In this document: one piece after another, positions 1-5,973 of the stretch
How positions within the stretch are numbered: position 1 is the first letter of the stretch
Layout: each line of letters opens with the position of its first letter
Source of the DNA: a virus
IMG/VR virus record: IMGVR_UViG_3300045242_000042
Location: 1-36,193 of that record
Reading direction: 5' to 3' (one strand)
Length of the DNA stretch: 36,193 bases
Notes under the pieces: generated by a model
What the model was told of the DNA's origin: nothing
Database searches by the model: none
Seen by the model: only the letters and a program-made list of their open reading frames with translations
Made by a program: the position numbers and the translations under genes

Positions 1-40
1 CGTATGACTATCAAGCGCCAAGACTTCAGTCTTCCTGAGG

Positions 41-61
41 CATCACCCTTCAGGGGTGATG
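41..61 (+). repeat. Intergenic hairpin upstream of first gene
   Basis: Perfect 8-bp stem CATCACCC/GGGTGATG with loop TTCAG, followed about 10 nt later by the ribosome-binding sequence AGGAGGAAAG. It is the first of the leader hairpins described in the findings. There is no U-run, so it is a weak candidate for an intrinsic terminator. Confidence 0.7.
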
Positions 62-80
62 CTTTGAAACAGGAGGAAAG

Positions 81-257
81 ATGGCCAAGGTTGAAGCTCA
101 GTATGTGGTCAAGGGTGACATCATTGACCTCGGCTATGAGAAGCTTCGAGTCATCGCTGATCCACTCCCTTATAGTGAGAGGGTCCTCGTTAAGCTTGAC
201 GATCTCAGTTCCATGATGATGTGGGGCACCGAAGAGGTCGAGCTGGTGAACCTGTGA
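81..257 (+). CDS. Small hypothetical protein, GD-type beta-rich
   Basis: 58 codons from an ATG placed 5-10 nt after AGGAGGAAAG. The ORF that starts at base 4 in another frame lacks such a site. The product has the pattern hydrophobic-x2-GD-hydrophobic near residues 10-15 and ends in VELVNL, a layout shared with the next gene and with the gene at 1263. This suggests a small SH3/KOW-like beta barrel (inference only). The stop overlaps the next GTG by 4 nt, so the two are translationally coupled. Function unknown. Confidence 0.75.
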   Translation: MAKVEAQYVVKGDIIDLGYEKLRVIADPLPYSERVLVKLDDLSSMMMWGTEEVELVNL

Positions 258-412
258 AGGCATGGCAGATCGAGCCTGGAGACATCATCGTCTTCAGTGA
301 TGGAATGCCTGCAATGGTCGAGTGGATCGAAGATCGCACCGACTCAATCACCTTCCACTGTTACACCCGTGCCAAGCGCTGTGTATACAGCGATGAGGTG
401 GAAATTCGGTGA
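254..412 (+). CDS. Small hypothetical protein, GD-type beta-rich
   Basis: 52 aa from GTG in a GTGA overlap with the preceding stop. An in-frame ATG at 221 would give 63 aa but would overlap the upstream gene heavily. Residues 7-13 (IEPGDII) and the ending DEVEIR match the architecture of its neighbours at 81 and 1263, suggesting paralogues. No enzymatic motif seen. Confidence 0.7.
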   Translation: MKAWQIEPGDIIVFSDGMPAMVEWIEDRTDSITFHCYTRAKRCVYSDEVEIR

Positions 413-621
413 GCATCGCCGTGTACATCAAGGCTCACAATGAGAAAGAAGGCCAACCCTTAAGGGGCTGGCTCATTCTCCAGGCTGAGGGCAACCAGTT
501 CATTGAGGATGGGATAACGGGCATTGACGCCTGTCTCCTTCCCCCGTTCACAAAGGTGCTTGCCACCTTGAATGTCTCCAAGAGTGAGTATCGTCGCATT
601 CGCAGGGAGTGTGGAGTATGA
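409..621 (+). CDS. Hypothetical protein
   Basis: 70 aa, GTG start in a GTGA overlap with the previous gene and a stop overlapping the next ATG. Not recognised. An imperfect hairpin (GCCAACCC...GGGCTGGC, about 453-472) lies inside the reading frame. The ending YRRIRRECG is basic. Confidence 0.65.
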   Translation: MSIAVYIKAHNEKEGQPLRGWLILQAEGNQFIEDGITGIDACLLPPFTKVLATLNVSKSEYRRIRRECGV

Positions 622-917
622 ACAACGAGAAGGCCTTCAGGATGATCAAAGGCAGGTTCTCCGATCAGATCAAGCTGTTCAATCAGTACGACGTAAACAG
701 CAAAGACTCTGACGCTCAGTACCTCCTAGTCATGGAGCGAATCGAGCTGGCCAGGGTTGCTCTTGAGCGTGCACCTCAGTTCAAGGTAACCATCCTGCCT
801 CGCTCCCTCGGTGATGTCTATATCGCCATCAAGAGGAACCTGACAGTTGAAGAGCGGGTCAGGTGGAATGGCCTCAACGATGAACTTGAGGCATTGCATG
901 ACAAGTACGGAATCTAG
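618..917 (+). CDS. Hypothetical alpha-helical protein
   Basis: 99 aa from ATG 618, which overlaps the upstream stop (ATGA) and has GGGAGTGTGGAG just before it. An earlier in-frame GTG at 609 is less well placed. The sequence is charged and helix-rich with no Cys pairs or membrane segment. Last gene of the 81-917 coupled set; a 9-bp hairpin follows. Confidence 0.7.
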   Translation: MNNEKAFRMIKGRFSDQIKLFNQYDVNSKDSDAQYLLVMERIELARVALERAPQFKVTILPRSLGDVYIAIKRNLTVEERVRWNGLNDELEALHDKYGI

Positions 918-933
918 TCAGTGACAAGACTTT

Positions 934-956
934 GGCTCACGTCGTGAACGTGAGCC
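934..956 (+). repeat. Leader hairpin 5' of the 992 gene
   Basis: Perfect 9-bp stem GGCTCACGT/ACGTGAGCC with loop CGTGA. A small second stem follows (AGGCA/TGCCT, 961-974) and then AGGAAGAGGGAATC immediately before the ATG. Two hairpins plus this ribosome-binding sequence make one leader module. It could terminate the upstream transcript, but no U-run is present. Confidence 0.7.
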
Positions 957-991
957 TTAGAGGCATCACTGCCTAACAGGAAGAGGGAATC

Positions 992-1174
992 ATGAGCCAC
1001 CGTACCGCTGTCGGTAATCGCGCCCCTTCGTCCAAGTTCGGGCGCAACAAGTGGAAGTGTGACAAGTACGCCTCCGAGGGTCGCAAGCAGAAGAACGCTG
1101 CCCGTAAGGCTGCAACCATCGCACGCAACCTGGCCAAGGCCGCTGGAATGATCAGCGCACTGTCGAGCAACTGA
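992..1174 (+). CDS. Small basic protein
   Basis: 60 aa from ATG preceded by AGGAAGAGGGAATC. Very rich in Lys, Arg and Ala with a helical C-terminal half, so nucleic-acid binding is possible, but no named fold is visible. The reverse-strand ORFs here are shadows: the plus frame has the ribosome-binding site. Confidence 0.75.
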   Translation: MSHRTAVGNRAPSSKFGRNKWKCDKYASEGRKQKNAARKAATIARNLAKAAGMISALSSN

Positions 1175-1181
1175 AGCATCA

Positions 1182-1221
1182 GCCCTAATGGCATACATCC
1201 TGGTTCGAGTCCAGGAAGGGC
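1182..1221 (+). other. tRNA T-arm-like minihelix
   Basis: CCTGG-TTCGAGT-CCAGG (1199-1215) is a canonical T-arm with the invariant TTCGA loop. It is enclosed by GCCCT (1182-1186) and AGGGC (1217-1221). No D-arm or anticodon arm can be folded upstream, because the space is occupied by the end of the 992 gene. It could be the relic of a tRNA 3' half or a tRNA-like RNA element; it is not a functional tRNA. Confidence 0.5.
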
Positions 1222-1224
1222 ACT

Positions 1225-1246
1225 GGCGACCCTCTAAGGGGTCGCC
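1225..1246 (+). repeat. Leader hairpin 5' of the 1263 gene
   Basis: Perfect 8-bp stem GGCGACCC/GGGTCGCC, loop TCTAAG, followed directly by TTTCAGGAAGGAGAGA and the start codon. Same layout as the other leaders in this region. Confidence 0.75.
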
Positions 1247-1262
1247 TTTCAGGAAGGAGAGA

Positions 1263-1481
1263 ATGATGATGATGACTGCGGAGCAGCTTGTCATGGGTGA
1301 CTACATTCAGCTCTCTAGCTATGGCCAGAGAGCTGCCCAGCCGGAATACGAGGATGTCTACTACGTGGACTTCATCGACTGGTATCCGGCTGGATATGTC
1401 GTTCTGTACCTCCTGGAGACCTACAGCAACGACATCGCAGTCCTGCCCTGCAAGCTGTCCGAAAAGGTTGAGGTCATCTGA
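1263..1481 (+). CDS. Small hypothetical protein, GD-type beta-rich
   Basis: 72 aa starting at one of four consecutive ATG codons (1263-1274) right after AGGAAGGAGAGA. A longer form from 1188 would begin inside the T-arm-like element and is rejected. LVMGDYIQL near the N-terminus and EKVEVI at the end resemble the products at 81 and 254. Aromatic-rich middle. Function unknown. Confidence 0.75.
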   Translation: MMMMTAEQLVMGDYIQLSSYGQRAAQPEYEDVYYVDFIDWYPAGYVVLYLLETYSNDIAVLPCKLSEKVEVI

Positions 1482-1708
1482 TGTTCGGCAAGAAGAAGTC
1501 CGAAGGAACCAGTCAGCCGAGCACTACGGCGGTCAAGATTGAGTTCCAGCTCACAACCGAGAACATGCTTGCGCCCAAGCATGTCGTGGAGGTCACCATG
1601 GCTTCCAACGAGGTCAATGACCTGAGTCGACTGCGAGACAAGGCCGCTTGGGCCGAGAATCGCAATCCCACTCAGGTTGAGGTCCTCAGGTGGTGGACCC
1701 GTGGCTAG
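1481..1708 (+). CDS. Hypothetical protein
   Basis: 75 aa, ATG in a TGATG junction with the previous gene. After a polar N-terminus, the pattern KIEFQLTTE...NPTQVEVLRWW resembles the next gene product (FEVFYMNTE...HPENIEIHGW), suggesting a tandem duplication. No known domain. Confidence 0.7.
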   Translation: MFGKKKSEGTSQPSTTAVKIEFQLTTENMLAPKHVVEVTMASNEVNDLSRLRDKAAWAENRNPTQVEVLRWWTRG

Positions 1709-1895
1709 GCTCGAACGCTTCGAGGTGTTCTACATGAACACCGAAGAAAAGAAGGTCAAGCAAGACACCTTCACGGTGGACAACCAGGAGACATGGTGCT
1801 CCGTGCCTGTCTTCAAGCGTCTCGTGGCTGGATACGAGAGCACCCACCCCGAGAACATTGAGATCCACGGATGGACGAAGGTGGATGGCCCGTGA
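1701..1895 (+). CDS. Hypothetical protein, paralogue-like of preceding gene
   Basis: 64 aa from GTG 1701 (8-nt overlap with the upstream stop, preceded by AGGTGG). An upstream in-frame start at 1677 would overlap more. The core shows FEVFY, TW and NIEIHGW motifs in the same order as the 1481 product. Confidence 0.65.
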   Translation: MARLERFEVFYMNTEEKKVKQDTFTVDNQETWCSVPVFKRLVAGYESTHPENIEIHGWTKVDGP

Positions 1896-2155
1896 AGCTT
1901 GATAAGCGCGTTCCGTTCGAGCCCTTCAATATGGGGTTCGAACTGTTCTGCAAGAAGCCCAAGAGGGGCGACAGAAGCATGACCCGAAAGGTCTTCATGC
2001 TTATCAAGGGCATTGAGACCCAGGTCGGATACATCTTTCTCCCCGATCCGAAGGTCATGAGGTATGCATTCAAGACCAATTGGATGGATCACCCCAGCAC
2101 GCAGCGTTTCAAGACGCTGCGTGAGGCCAAGGATGGACTGGGAGCGAAGCTGTGA
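1892..2155 (+). CDS. Hypothetical protein
   Basis: 87 aa from GTG in a GTGA overlap, with AAGGTGG upstream. The alternative ATG 1871 adds seven residues but lacks a site. Mixed basic/aromatic composition, no recognised motif. Next gene begins with another GTGA overlap. Confidence 0.65.
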   Translation: MKLDKRVPFEPFNMGFELFCKKPKRGDRSMTRKVFMLIKGIETQVGYIFLPDPKVMRYAFKTNWMDHPSTQRFKTLREAKDGLGAKL

Positions 2156-2343
2156 GGATGTTCAAGTGGTTGGGATCATTCAGTGATCCCGATGAGGCCG
2201 AACTGTTCATGTTGAGTCAAGCGAAGAAGCTCAAGGGTCTCGGATTGACCAACGAGTACAGGGTTGACATTTCTTCTGACACTACTGGACATCATGTCCA
2301 ACTGTGGAAGCGAAGTGATGTAGATCTACGCAAGAAGCACTGA
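2152..2343 (+). CDS. Hypothetical protein
   Basis: 63 aa, GTG start in a GTGA overlap with GGGAG upstream; ATG 2158 is a close alternative. Sequence such as FSDPDEAELFMLSQAKKL is consistent with an alpha/beta mini-domain. Last gene of the 1263-2343 coupled run. Not recognised. Confidence 0.65.
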   Translation: MRMFKWLGSFSDPDEAELFMLSQAKKLKGLGLTNEYRVDISSDTTGHHVQLWKRSDVDLRKKH

Positions 2344-2354
2344 CATTGCCTATG

Positions 2355-2442
2355 GTGCTCACTACGTGAGCACTGTGGAGTATGCCAGTACAGGCGTACG
2401 CAAAACCATCCCTTCGGGATGACCTTTGAATCAGAGATTCAA
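2355..2442 (+). repeat. Three-hairpin leader 5' of the 2460 gene
   Basis: GTGCTCAC/GTGAGCAC (2355-2373, loop TAC), CATCCC/GGGATG (2407-2421, giving a C-TTCG-G type tetraloop) and TTGAATC/GATTCAA (2426-2442, loop AGA). These are followed by CAGGAGGAGAGAAT and the start codon. The last two form the same double-hairpin plus site arrangement seen at 2799 and 3260. Confidence 0.7.
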
Positions 2443-2459
2443 ACGCAGGAGGAGAGAAT

Positions 2460-2789
2460 ATGCTTACCGTGGAACAGCGGGTTCAGCGTGGCATCGCCTA
2501 TCTGGACCTCTTTGGACCTGAGAACTGGCGAGACCTGATTCAGAAGCAGTACATCAACATGGCTAGCGCCTATGACTGCATCGCTGGTCAGGTGTTCGGC
2601 AACTACCATGACATGCCCTATGGCTTCAATCGAGCCGACTACGGCTTCATGATGACCGACGCGGAAGAGATCGCGCACAGCGATGCCATGACTGACTGGT
2701 ACAACCTGCCCGGTGACGACGACCTTCCGCCTTACCCCGTTTTTGGCATGGCTCTTCGTGATGAGTGGATCAAGCAGCTGTCTGTGTGA
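2460..2789 (+). CDS. Conserved actinophage-type hypothetical protein
   Basis: 109 aa, ATG right after GGAGGAGAGAAT. The N-terminal layout (RGIAYLD, then W, then SAYDCIAGQVFGNY) resembles a small protein family common in actinobacteriophages with a conserved Cys-x-x-G-Q-hydrophobic-x-G-x-Y segment. Function of that family is unknown to me. Acidic overall, no membrane segment. Confidence 0.75.
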   Translation: MLTVEQRVQRGIAYLDLFGPENWRDLIQKQYINMASAYDCIAGQVFGNYHDMPYGFNRADYGFMMTDAEEIAHSDAMTDWYNLPGDDDLPPYPVFGMALRDEWIKQLSV

Positions 2790-2798
2790 GTGAGGCTT

Positions 2799-2839
2799 GG
2801 CACATCCTTGGATGTGCCTTTCCTGATCTACACAGATCA
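2799..2839 (+). repeat. Double-hairpin leader 5' of the 2864 gene
   Basis: GGCACATCC/GGATGTGCC (2799-2818, 9 bp, very short loop) then TGATCT/AGATCA (2824-2839, loop ACAC), followed by CAGGGAGAGAGA and the start codon. Confidence 0.75.
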
Positions 2840-2863
2840 CTGGTTCAAATACAGGGAGAGAGA

Positions 2864-3253
2864 ATGAGCGACTACAGCGATCTCGCCACGCTTGCCGAGT
2901 TCGGTGAGGAGATCAGTGCTACTGCCCAGACCATCAAGGGCTGGTTGGACAAGCACAATGAGTCCGTCGCAGAGGATGGCAAGATCAAGCCCCTGCGGAC
3001 GTTCGGCAACACGAACGTCTACAGTCGCAAGGCACTGCTCCATATGGCTGCCGAACGTGGCAACACGCAGGCCATCAAGACTGCTGGATACGTTCACCCG
3101 GACAAGTTCAAGGAGTCCGAGGATGCTCGCATCCGTCTTGCTGGCGAGAATGCGATGATGGAGACCGAGCTTTCCTGGCTTCGCACCGAGTACGCTCGCG
3201 CTGCTGACGAGTTGGGTTGGACGCACAACTACCACCAGTATGCGTCTGAGTGA
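2864..3253 (+). CDS. Putative DNA-binding protein, winged-helix-like
   Basis: 129 aa from ATG 2864, directly after GGGAGAGAGA. The longer in-frame ORF would run through the leader hairpins and is rejected. Residues 5-60 read helix (DLATLAEFGEEI), helix (TAQTIKGWLDKH), then a strand-turn-strand (IKPLRTFGNTNVYSRKALL) like a MerR/excisionase winged helix, followed by a helical tail with a Met/Glu-rich segment. A role as transcriptional regulator is inferred from this pattern only. Confidence 0.6.
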   Translation: MSDYSDLATLAEFGEEISATAQTIKGWLDKHNESVAEDGKIKPLRTFGNTNVYSRKALLHMAAERGNTQAIKTAGYVHPDKFKESEDARIRLAGENAMMETELSWLRTEYARAADELGWTHNYHQYASE

Positions 3254-3259
3254 GGTGAT

Positions 3260-3302
3260 GCACGCCCCTAAGGGGCGTGCTTTGCCTGATCCAGACGGAT
3301 CA
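3260..3302 (+). repeat. Double-hairpin leader 5' of the 3328 gene
   Basis: GCACGCCCC/GGGGCGTGC (3260-3280, 9 bp, loop TAA) followed by TGATCC/GGATCA (3287-3302, loop AGAC), then CACAGGAAGAGAGAATC and the ATG. Best example of the leader module. Confidence 0.8.
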
Positions 3303-3327
3303 TCTTCACACACAGGAAGAGAGAATC

Positions 3328-3777
3328 ATGTCTGACAAGATTGTCGTTGATCTGGCCAAGGCTGTCACAACTGTGCGTCAGCTGATCAACGAGAAGCCCG
3401 AGGGTTACAGGTACCAGGACAATCCCTTCGCGGGTGAAGGCACGTGCCGCAATATCCTCTGGTCCCCGATCATGACCTTTCCTGACGACATGCAGCCCGG
3501 CTGCATTGTTGGCAGTGTCGTGGTCAAGCTTGGAGTCAAGCCTGTCGAGATCTTCACTACGAATGCTGTCTTCAGTGGTGTCCATGCTCTCTTCAGTGCA
3601 TTCCATGACAAGTTCACTATCACCGACTCTGCCTCTAGGTACCTGGTCCTTTGTCAGGGCTTGCAGGATAGCGGTGTCAGTTGGGCAGATGCCCATTCGA
3701 TTGCACTGAATAACCTCCTCCACGGAGAGGTGCACATCCTTTCCATTGCAGATCTTGAGTGGCTCGCCGCGCACTGA
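3328..3777 (+). CDS. Hypothetical protein, tandem paralogue A
   Basis: 149 aa from ATG 3328 after AGGAAGAGAGAATC. Contains QPGCIVGSVVVKLGV (about residues 56-70) and LQDSGVSWADAHSIAL in its C-terminal half. Both segments recur in the next gene (KPGCIIGFMFDALGV and QQDAGYSWGDSLKYAA), so the two are paralogues. Similar PxCIxG...LGV proteins occur widely in actinophages without known function. No signal peptide or catalytic motif seen. Confidence 0.75.
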   Translation: MSDKIVVDLAKAVTTVRQLINEKPEGYRYQDNPFAGEGTCRNILWSPIMTFPDDMQPGCIVGSVVVKLGVKPVEIFTTNAVFSGVHALFSAFHDKFTITDSASRYLVLCQGLQDSGVSWADAHSIALNNLLHGEVHILSIADLEWLAAH

Positions 3778-3788
3778 ATCGTTGACAT

Positions 3789-3812
3789 GGTTCACATCTT
3801 CGGATGCGAGCC
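3789..3812 (+). repeat. Leader hairpin 5' of the 3846 gene
   Basis: GGTTCACATC-TTCG-GATGCGAGCC folds into a 10-position stem with one wobble and one mismatch around a C-UUCG-G tetraloop. ACGAAGGAGAGA and the ATG follow. The second small hairpin of the module is not evident here. Confidence 0.6.
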
Positions 3813-3845
3813 TTGTGATCCATTCAGTACGACACGAAGGAGAGA

Positions 3846-4247
3846 ATGATGATCGAGTTGACTCTCGAGAAGGCTTTCAAGCTCGCCAAGAGCTTCGTGG
3901 AGCCCAATCCTGACTTCATCTACGAGGATGAGAATGGACGGAGCAGCCTGGCTGCGAACTGTCAATACATTCACGGTACTGGCACTAAGGATGAAAAGCC
4001 TGGCTGCATCATTGGCTTCATGTTCGACGCTCTTGGCGTCGAACGGAGCAGGCTCATTAACTTCGACAGGCACGCTAGCGTCGCCTGGGACGCCATGCGT
4101 ATTCTCAAGCAGGATGGCGTGATGAGTATCGAAGAAGGTGCCTTCAACTTCATCGACTGTCTTCAGCGGCAGCAGGATGCAGGGTACAGCTGGGGTGACT
4201 CCCTGAAGTACGCAGCCGGGATCGTTGGCATTGACTACCAGGGCTGA
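3846..4247 (+). CDS. Hypothetical protein, tandem paralogue B
   Basis: 133 aa, ATGATG start right after AAGGAGAGA. Paralogue of the 3328 product by the shared PGCI-[IV]-G...LGV and Q-[DQ]-D-x-G-x-SW-[AG]-D segments. Expressed from its own leader, suggesting that the leader and gene were duplicated together. Function unknown. Confidence 0.75.
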   Translation: MMIELTLEKAFKLAKSFVEPNPDFIYEDENGRSSLAANCQYIHGTGTKDEKPGCIIGFMFDALGVERSRLINFDRHASVAWDAMRILKQDGVMSIEEGAFNFIDCLQRQQDAGYSWGDSLKYAAGIVGIDYQG

Positions 4248-4929
4248 ACTGGAAGCCGTCAGGTTCATTCTGGACAAAGAATGGCCTGACGGCACCACCA
4301 GCGACTCAGTAGCAAGGGCTGCCGTCAAAGCCTTGGATGACCTGAGAAAGACGTCTCAGCGGCCCCTCGGAGGGCCGCCTAAGCCTGGTATGGCATTCAA
4401 GCCGTACTGGTCCAGTGATACGCACTACGTGCGATGGATCGGGGACGAGAGGGGAAAGACGCTGGTTTGGGCTGTGACGAAAGATTCCGACAATGGGATC
4501 CTGACTCATGTCAATTCCCCGATCTGGCAGTACTCCACTCTCGTTCCCCCCGCCGAGACCAAGACCAGGAAGTATAAGGTCATTGATCCTGATACTGGCG
4601 AGCAGGCCATGGATATGACCAAGACCAGGAAGTACAAGATCATTGATCCTGATACTGGTGAGCATGTCAGGGATGAAAATGGTGAACTGATGTACGACGT
4701 CAGGGGTGAACTGATGTATGACATCAGGACCATTCCGCCCATCACTGACACTCTGTTCACCAACACCCTTGGTCTCGTCCCTGGCGACAAGCTGTCCGTC
4801 AAGAATGTAGGCAACTATGTCGTTGAGGAAGTCTTCAGTGGCGGAGCGTTGATCAGATTCCAGGATGGAACCATCTGGGGGGAGAGCAATCATGATCTCC
4901 AGAGGTATTACAAGGATGGTTGGATATGA
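4225..4929 (+). CDS. Hypothetical protein with recent internal tandem repeats
   Basis: Open frame of 234 codons. No ATG exists in the first 55 codons, so translation probably starts at TTG 4225 or TTG 4231, overlapping the previous gene by about 20 nt. After an N-terminal helical region, residues about 112-150 hold two copies of TKTRKYK-[VI]-IDPDTGE. They are followed by two copies of GELMYD-[VI]-R. The C-terminal part is beta-rich. The frame is kept through both duplications (60 and 24 nt), so the protein is intact. No known family recognised. Confidence 0.65.
   Translation: MALTTRAELEAVRFILDKEWPDGTTSDSVARAAVKALDDLRKTSQRPLGGPPKPGMAFKPYWSSDTHYVRWIGDERGKTLVWAVTKDSDNGILTHVNSPIWQYSTLVPPAETKTRKYKVIDPDTGEQAMDMTKTRKYKIIDPDTGEHVRDENGELMYDVRGELMYDIRTIPPITDTLFTNTLGLVPGDKLSVKNVGNYVVEEVFSGGALIRFQDGTIWGESNHDLQRYYKDGWI
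4558..4677 (+). repeat. 60-bp tandem duplication within gene
   Basis: Units 4558-4617 and 4618-4677. The first about 49 nt of each are nearly identical (differences such as TATAAGGTC versus TACAAGATC), encoding TKTRKYK-IDPDTGE twice. Multiple of three, so the frame is preserved. Confidence 0.85.
4681..4728 (+). repeat. 24-bp tandem duplication within gene
   Basis: GGTGAACTGATGTACGACGT at 4681 recurs at 4705 with two changes; the unit encodes GELMYD-V/I-R. It directly follows the 60-bp duplication. Confidence 0.85.
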
Positions 4930-5099
4930 GCAGTCTGGTTATCAAGCTCACGACCGGCGAAGAGCTTTCCTATGTCCACCAGTCATCTATGGGGATCAAG
5001 GAGATAAGCAAGGCTATCCGCGAGGCTGGAACCATTCAGATCAACGGCGAGATCGTCATCAATGTGAATCACATCGTGTACGCCAAGGAGGTCAAGTGA
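4926..5099 (+). CDS. Small hypothetical protein
   Basis: 57 aa, ATG in an ATGA overlap with the preceding stop. Begins MSSLVIKLTTGEELSY and contains QINGEIVINVNHIVYAKEV, a regular beta pattern compatible with an LSM/SH3-like mini barrel (inference). The stop overlaps the GTG of the lipoprotein gene. Confidence 0.7.
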   Translation: MSSLVIKLTTGEELSYVHQSSMGIKEISKAIREAGTIQINGEIVINVNHIVYAKEVK

Positions 5100-5398
5100 G
5101 AATCAAGCTCATTGCGGCAGCCCTCTTGGGGGCTGCCGTTCTCACTGGCTGTCAGTCTCATGGAACGAAGACTCAGCCGATCACAGCTGGAACAGTGGTC
5201 GGCAAGGATTATGCTCCGCCATGGTACGAGCCGATCTCGTACAAGCAGCAGGATGGCTCGTACTCTTCCCCCGTTCCCGAATATCACTCGGAATGCTGGA
5301 CCCTTGCGTTCACTGCAAAGGGTGACTGGAACTTCGCATGTGTCAGTAAGGACAAGTTCGATTCTACGAATCTGGGAGATTGGTATGTCGCAGGATAA
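5096..5398 (+). CDS. Phage-encoded lipoprotein
   Basis: 100 aa from GTG in a GTGA overlap. The N-terminus has two basic residues, a hydrophobic core (LIAAALLGAAVL) and a lipobox LTGC with the lipidation Cys at residue 19, the classic signal-peptidase II layout. The mature part is polar with several Trp/Tyr and two further Cys. Phage lipoproteins in other systems can block superinfection at the cell surface, so superinfection exclusion is plausible but unproven. A 9-bp hairpin (5115-5138) sits inside the signal-peptide codons. Confidence 0.8.
   Translation: MRIKLIAAALLGAAVLTGCQSHGTKTQPITAGTVVGKDYAPPWYEPISYKQQDGSYSSPVPEYHSECWTLAFTAKGDWNFACVSKDKFDSTNLGDWYVAG
5115..5138 (+). repeat. Intragenic hairpin in lipoprotein signal sequence
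   Basis: Perfect 9-bp stem CGGCAGCCC/GGGCTGCCG, loop TCTTGG, 20 nt after the GTG start. It could affect translation of the lipoprotein. Confidence 0.75.
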
Positions 5399-5507
5399 GG
5401 CCCGCTGGACCCTGGAGGATGCCCTTGAAAAGCTCGGGTTCTCCTTCCCTGAGATTGACGCCCTCCTTGAGCGATTCCTGAATGAGGAGTCCAAGGATGA
5501 GTCCTGA
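5385..5507 (+). CDS. Acidic mini protein
   Basis: 40 aa, ATG preceded by GGGAG at 7 nt, overlapping the lipoprotein stop by 14 nt. Contains WTLEDALEKLGFSFPEIDAL and an acidic tail, probably two helices. No recognised family. Confidence 0.6.
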   Translation: MSQDKARWTLEDALEKLGFSFPEIDALLERFLNEESKDES

Positions 5508-5679
5508 GATGTGGATCCTTGGTGGCTATGCCACTTTGGTCACCATCACCAACGTCTTCCTTTGGCGTCGCATGTTCGACGCCGAGATCACTGTCCAGTT
5601 CAAGGATGACTGGATTGCGGAGTTGAACGAAGAGCGTGCGCACTTGAACTCGATCATCAAGACCCTGGAGAAGAAGTAA
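5497..5679 (+). CDS. Small membrane protein with C-terminal coiled coil
   Basis: 60 aa from ATG 5497, chosen for GAGGAG 7 nt upstream over ATG 5482. One membrane segment (about residues 5-23, MWILGGYATLVTITNVFLW). A charged cytoplasmic-type helix with heptad-like spacing follows, ending KTLEKK. Second member of the lipoprotein/membrane cassette. Confidence 0.7.
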   Translation: MSPEMWILGGYATLVTITNVFLWRRMFDAEITVQFKDDWIAELNEERAHLNSIIKTLEKK

Positions 5680-5855
5680 TGCACATCTTCCTGTGGTGCA
5701 TCTGTGCATCATACATTCTGGGCATCGTTAGCCAGATTGCCATGATCGGCAAGACTCGCGAGGCGAGCAAGCCTGGCACCGTGGCCACCTCAACGATTCT
5801 CAACATGTCGATAGCTGCCATGGCTGCCATGTTCGCGTCAGGAGTCTGGAAGTGA
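5679..5855 (+). CDS. Small membrane protein, two hydrophobic segments
   Basis: 58 aa, ATG in a TAATG junction. Hydrophobic segments near residues 2-23 and 38-55 flank a basic loop (GKTREASKPG). Layout would fit a holin-like or immunity-type membrane protein, but the probable holin of this phage is elsewhere (18800-19006). Confidence 0.65.
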   Translation: MHIFLWCICASYILGIVSQIAMIGKTREASKPGTVATSTILNMSIAAMAAMFASGVWK

Positions 5856-5971
5856 TTGAGCATCTCATTACCTGGCTGCTCATGATTGGCTTCTTCTGTC
5901 TTCTGGTATCAACCGGCAAGAAAGCTATCGCTCTCAAGCGATGGCTCAAGAGGGACAAGACTGACGCATGA
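5852..5971 (+). CDS. Mini membrane protein with basic tail
   Basis: 39 aa, GTG in a GTGA overlap. One membrane segment (ITWLLMIGFFCLLVS, about residues 6-20) followed by a Lys/Arg-rich tail, predicting N-out/C-in topology. Last gene before the convergent terminator. Confidence 0.6.
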   Translation: MIEHLITWLLMIGFFCLLVSTGKKAIALKRWLKRDKTDA

Positions 5972-5973
5972 AA

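Noticed and set aside
1188-1262. Longer N-terminus for the 1263 gene
   Set aside because: It would begin in the T-arm-like element and run through the leader hairpin; the conserved AGGAAGGAGAGA site points to 1263.
914-1294. Minus-strand ORFs opposite the 992 and 1263 genes
   Set aside because: They cross two leader hairpins and lack ribosome-binding sites, while the plus-strand genes have strong ones.
1937-1960. GGTTCGAAC as another tRNA T-arm
   Set aside because: No complementary stem flanks it and it lies inside a coding frame.
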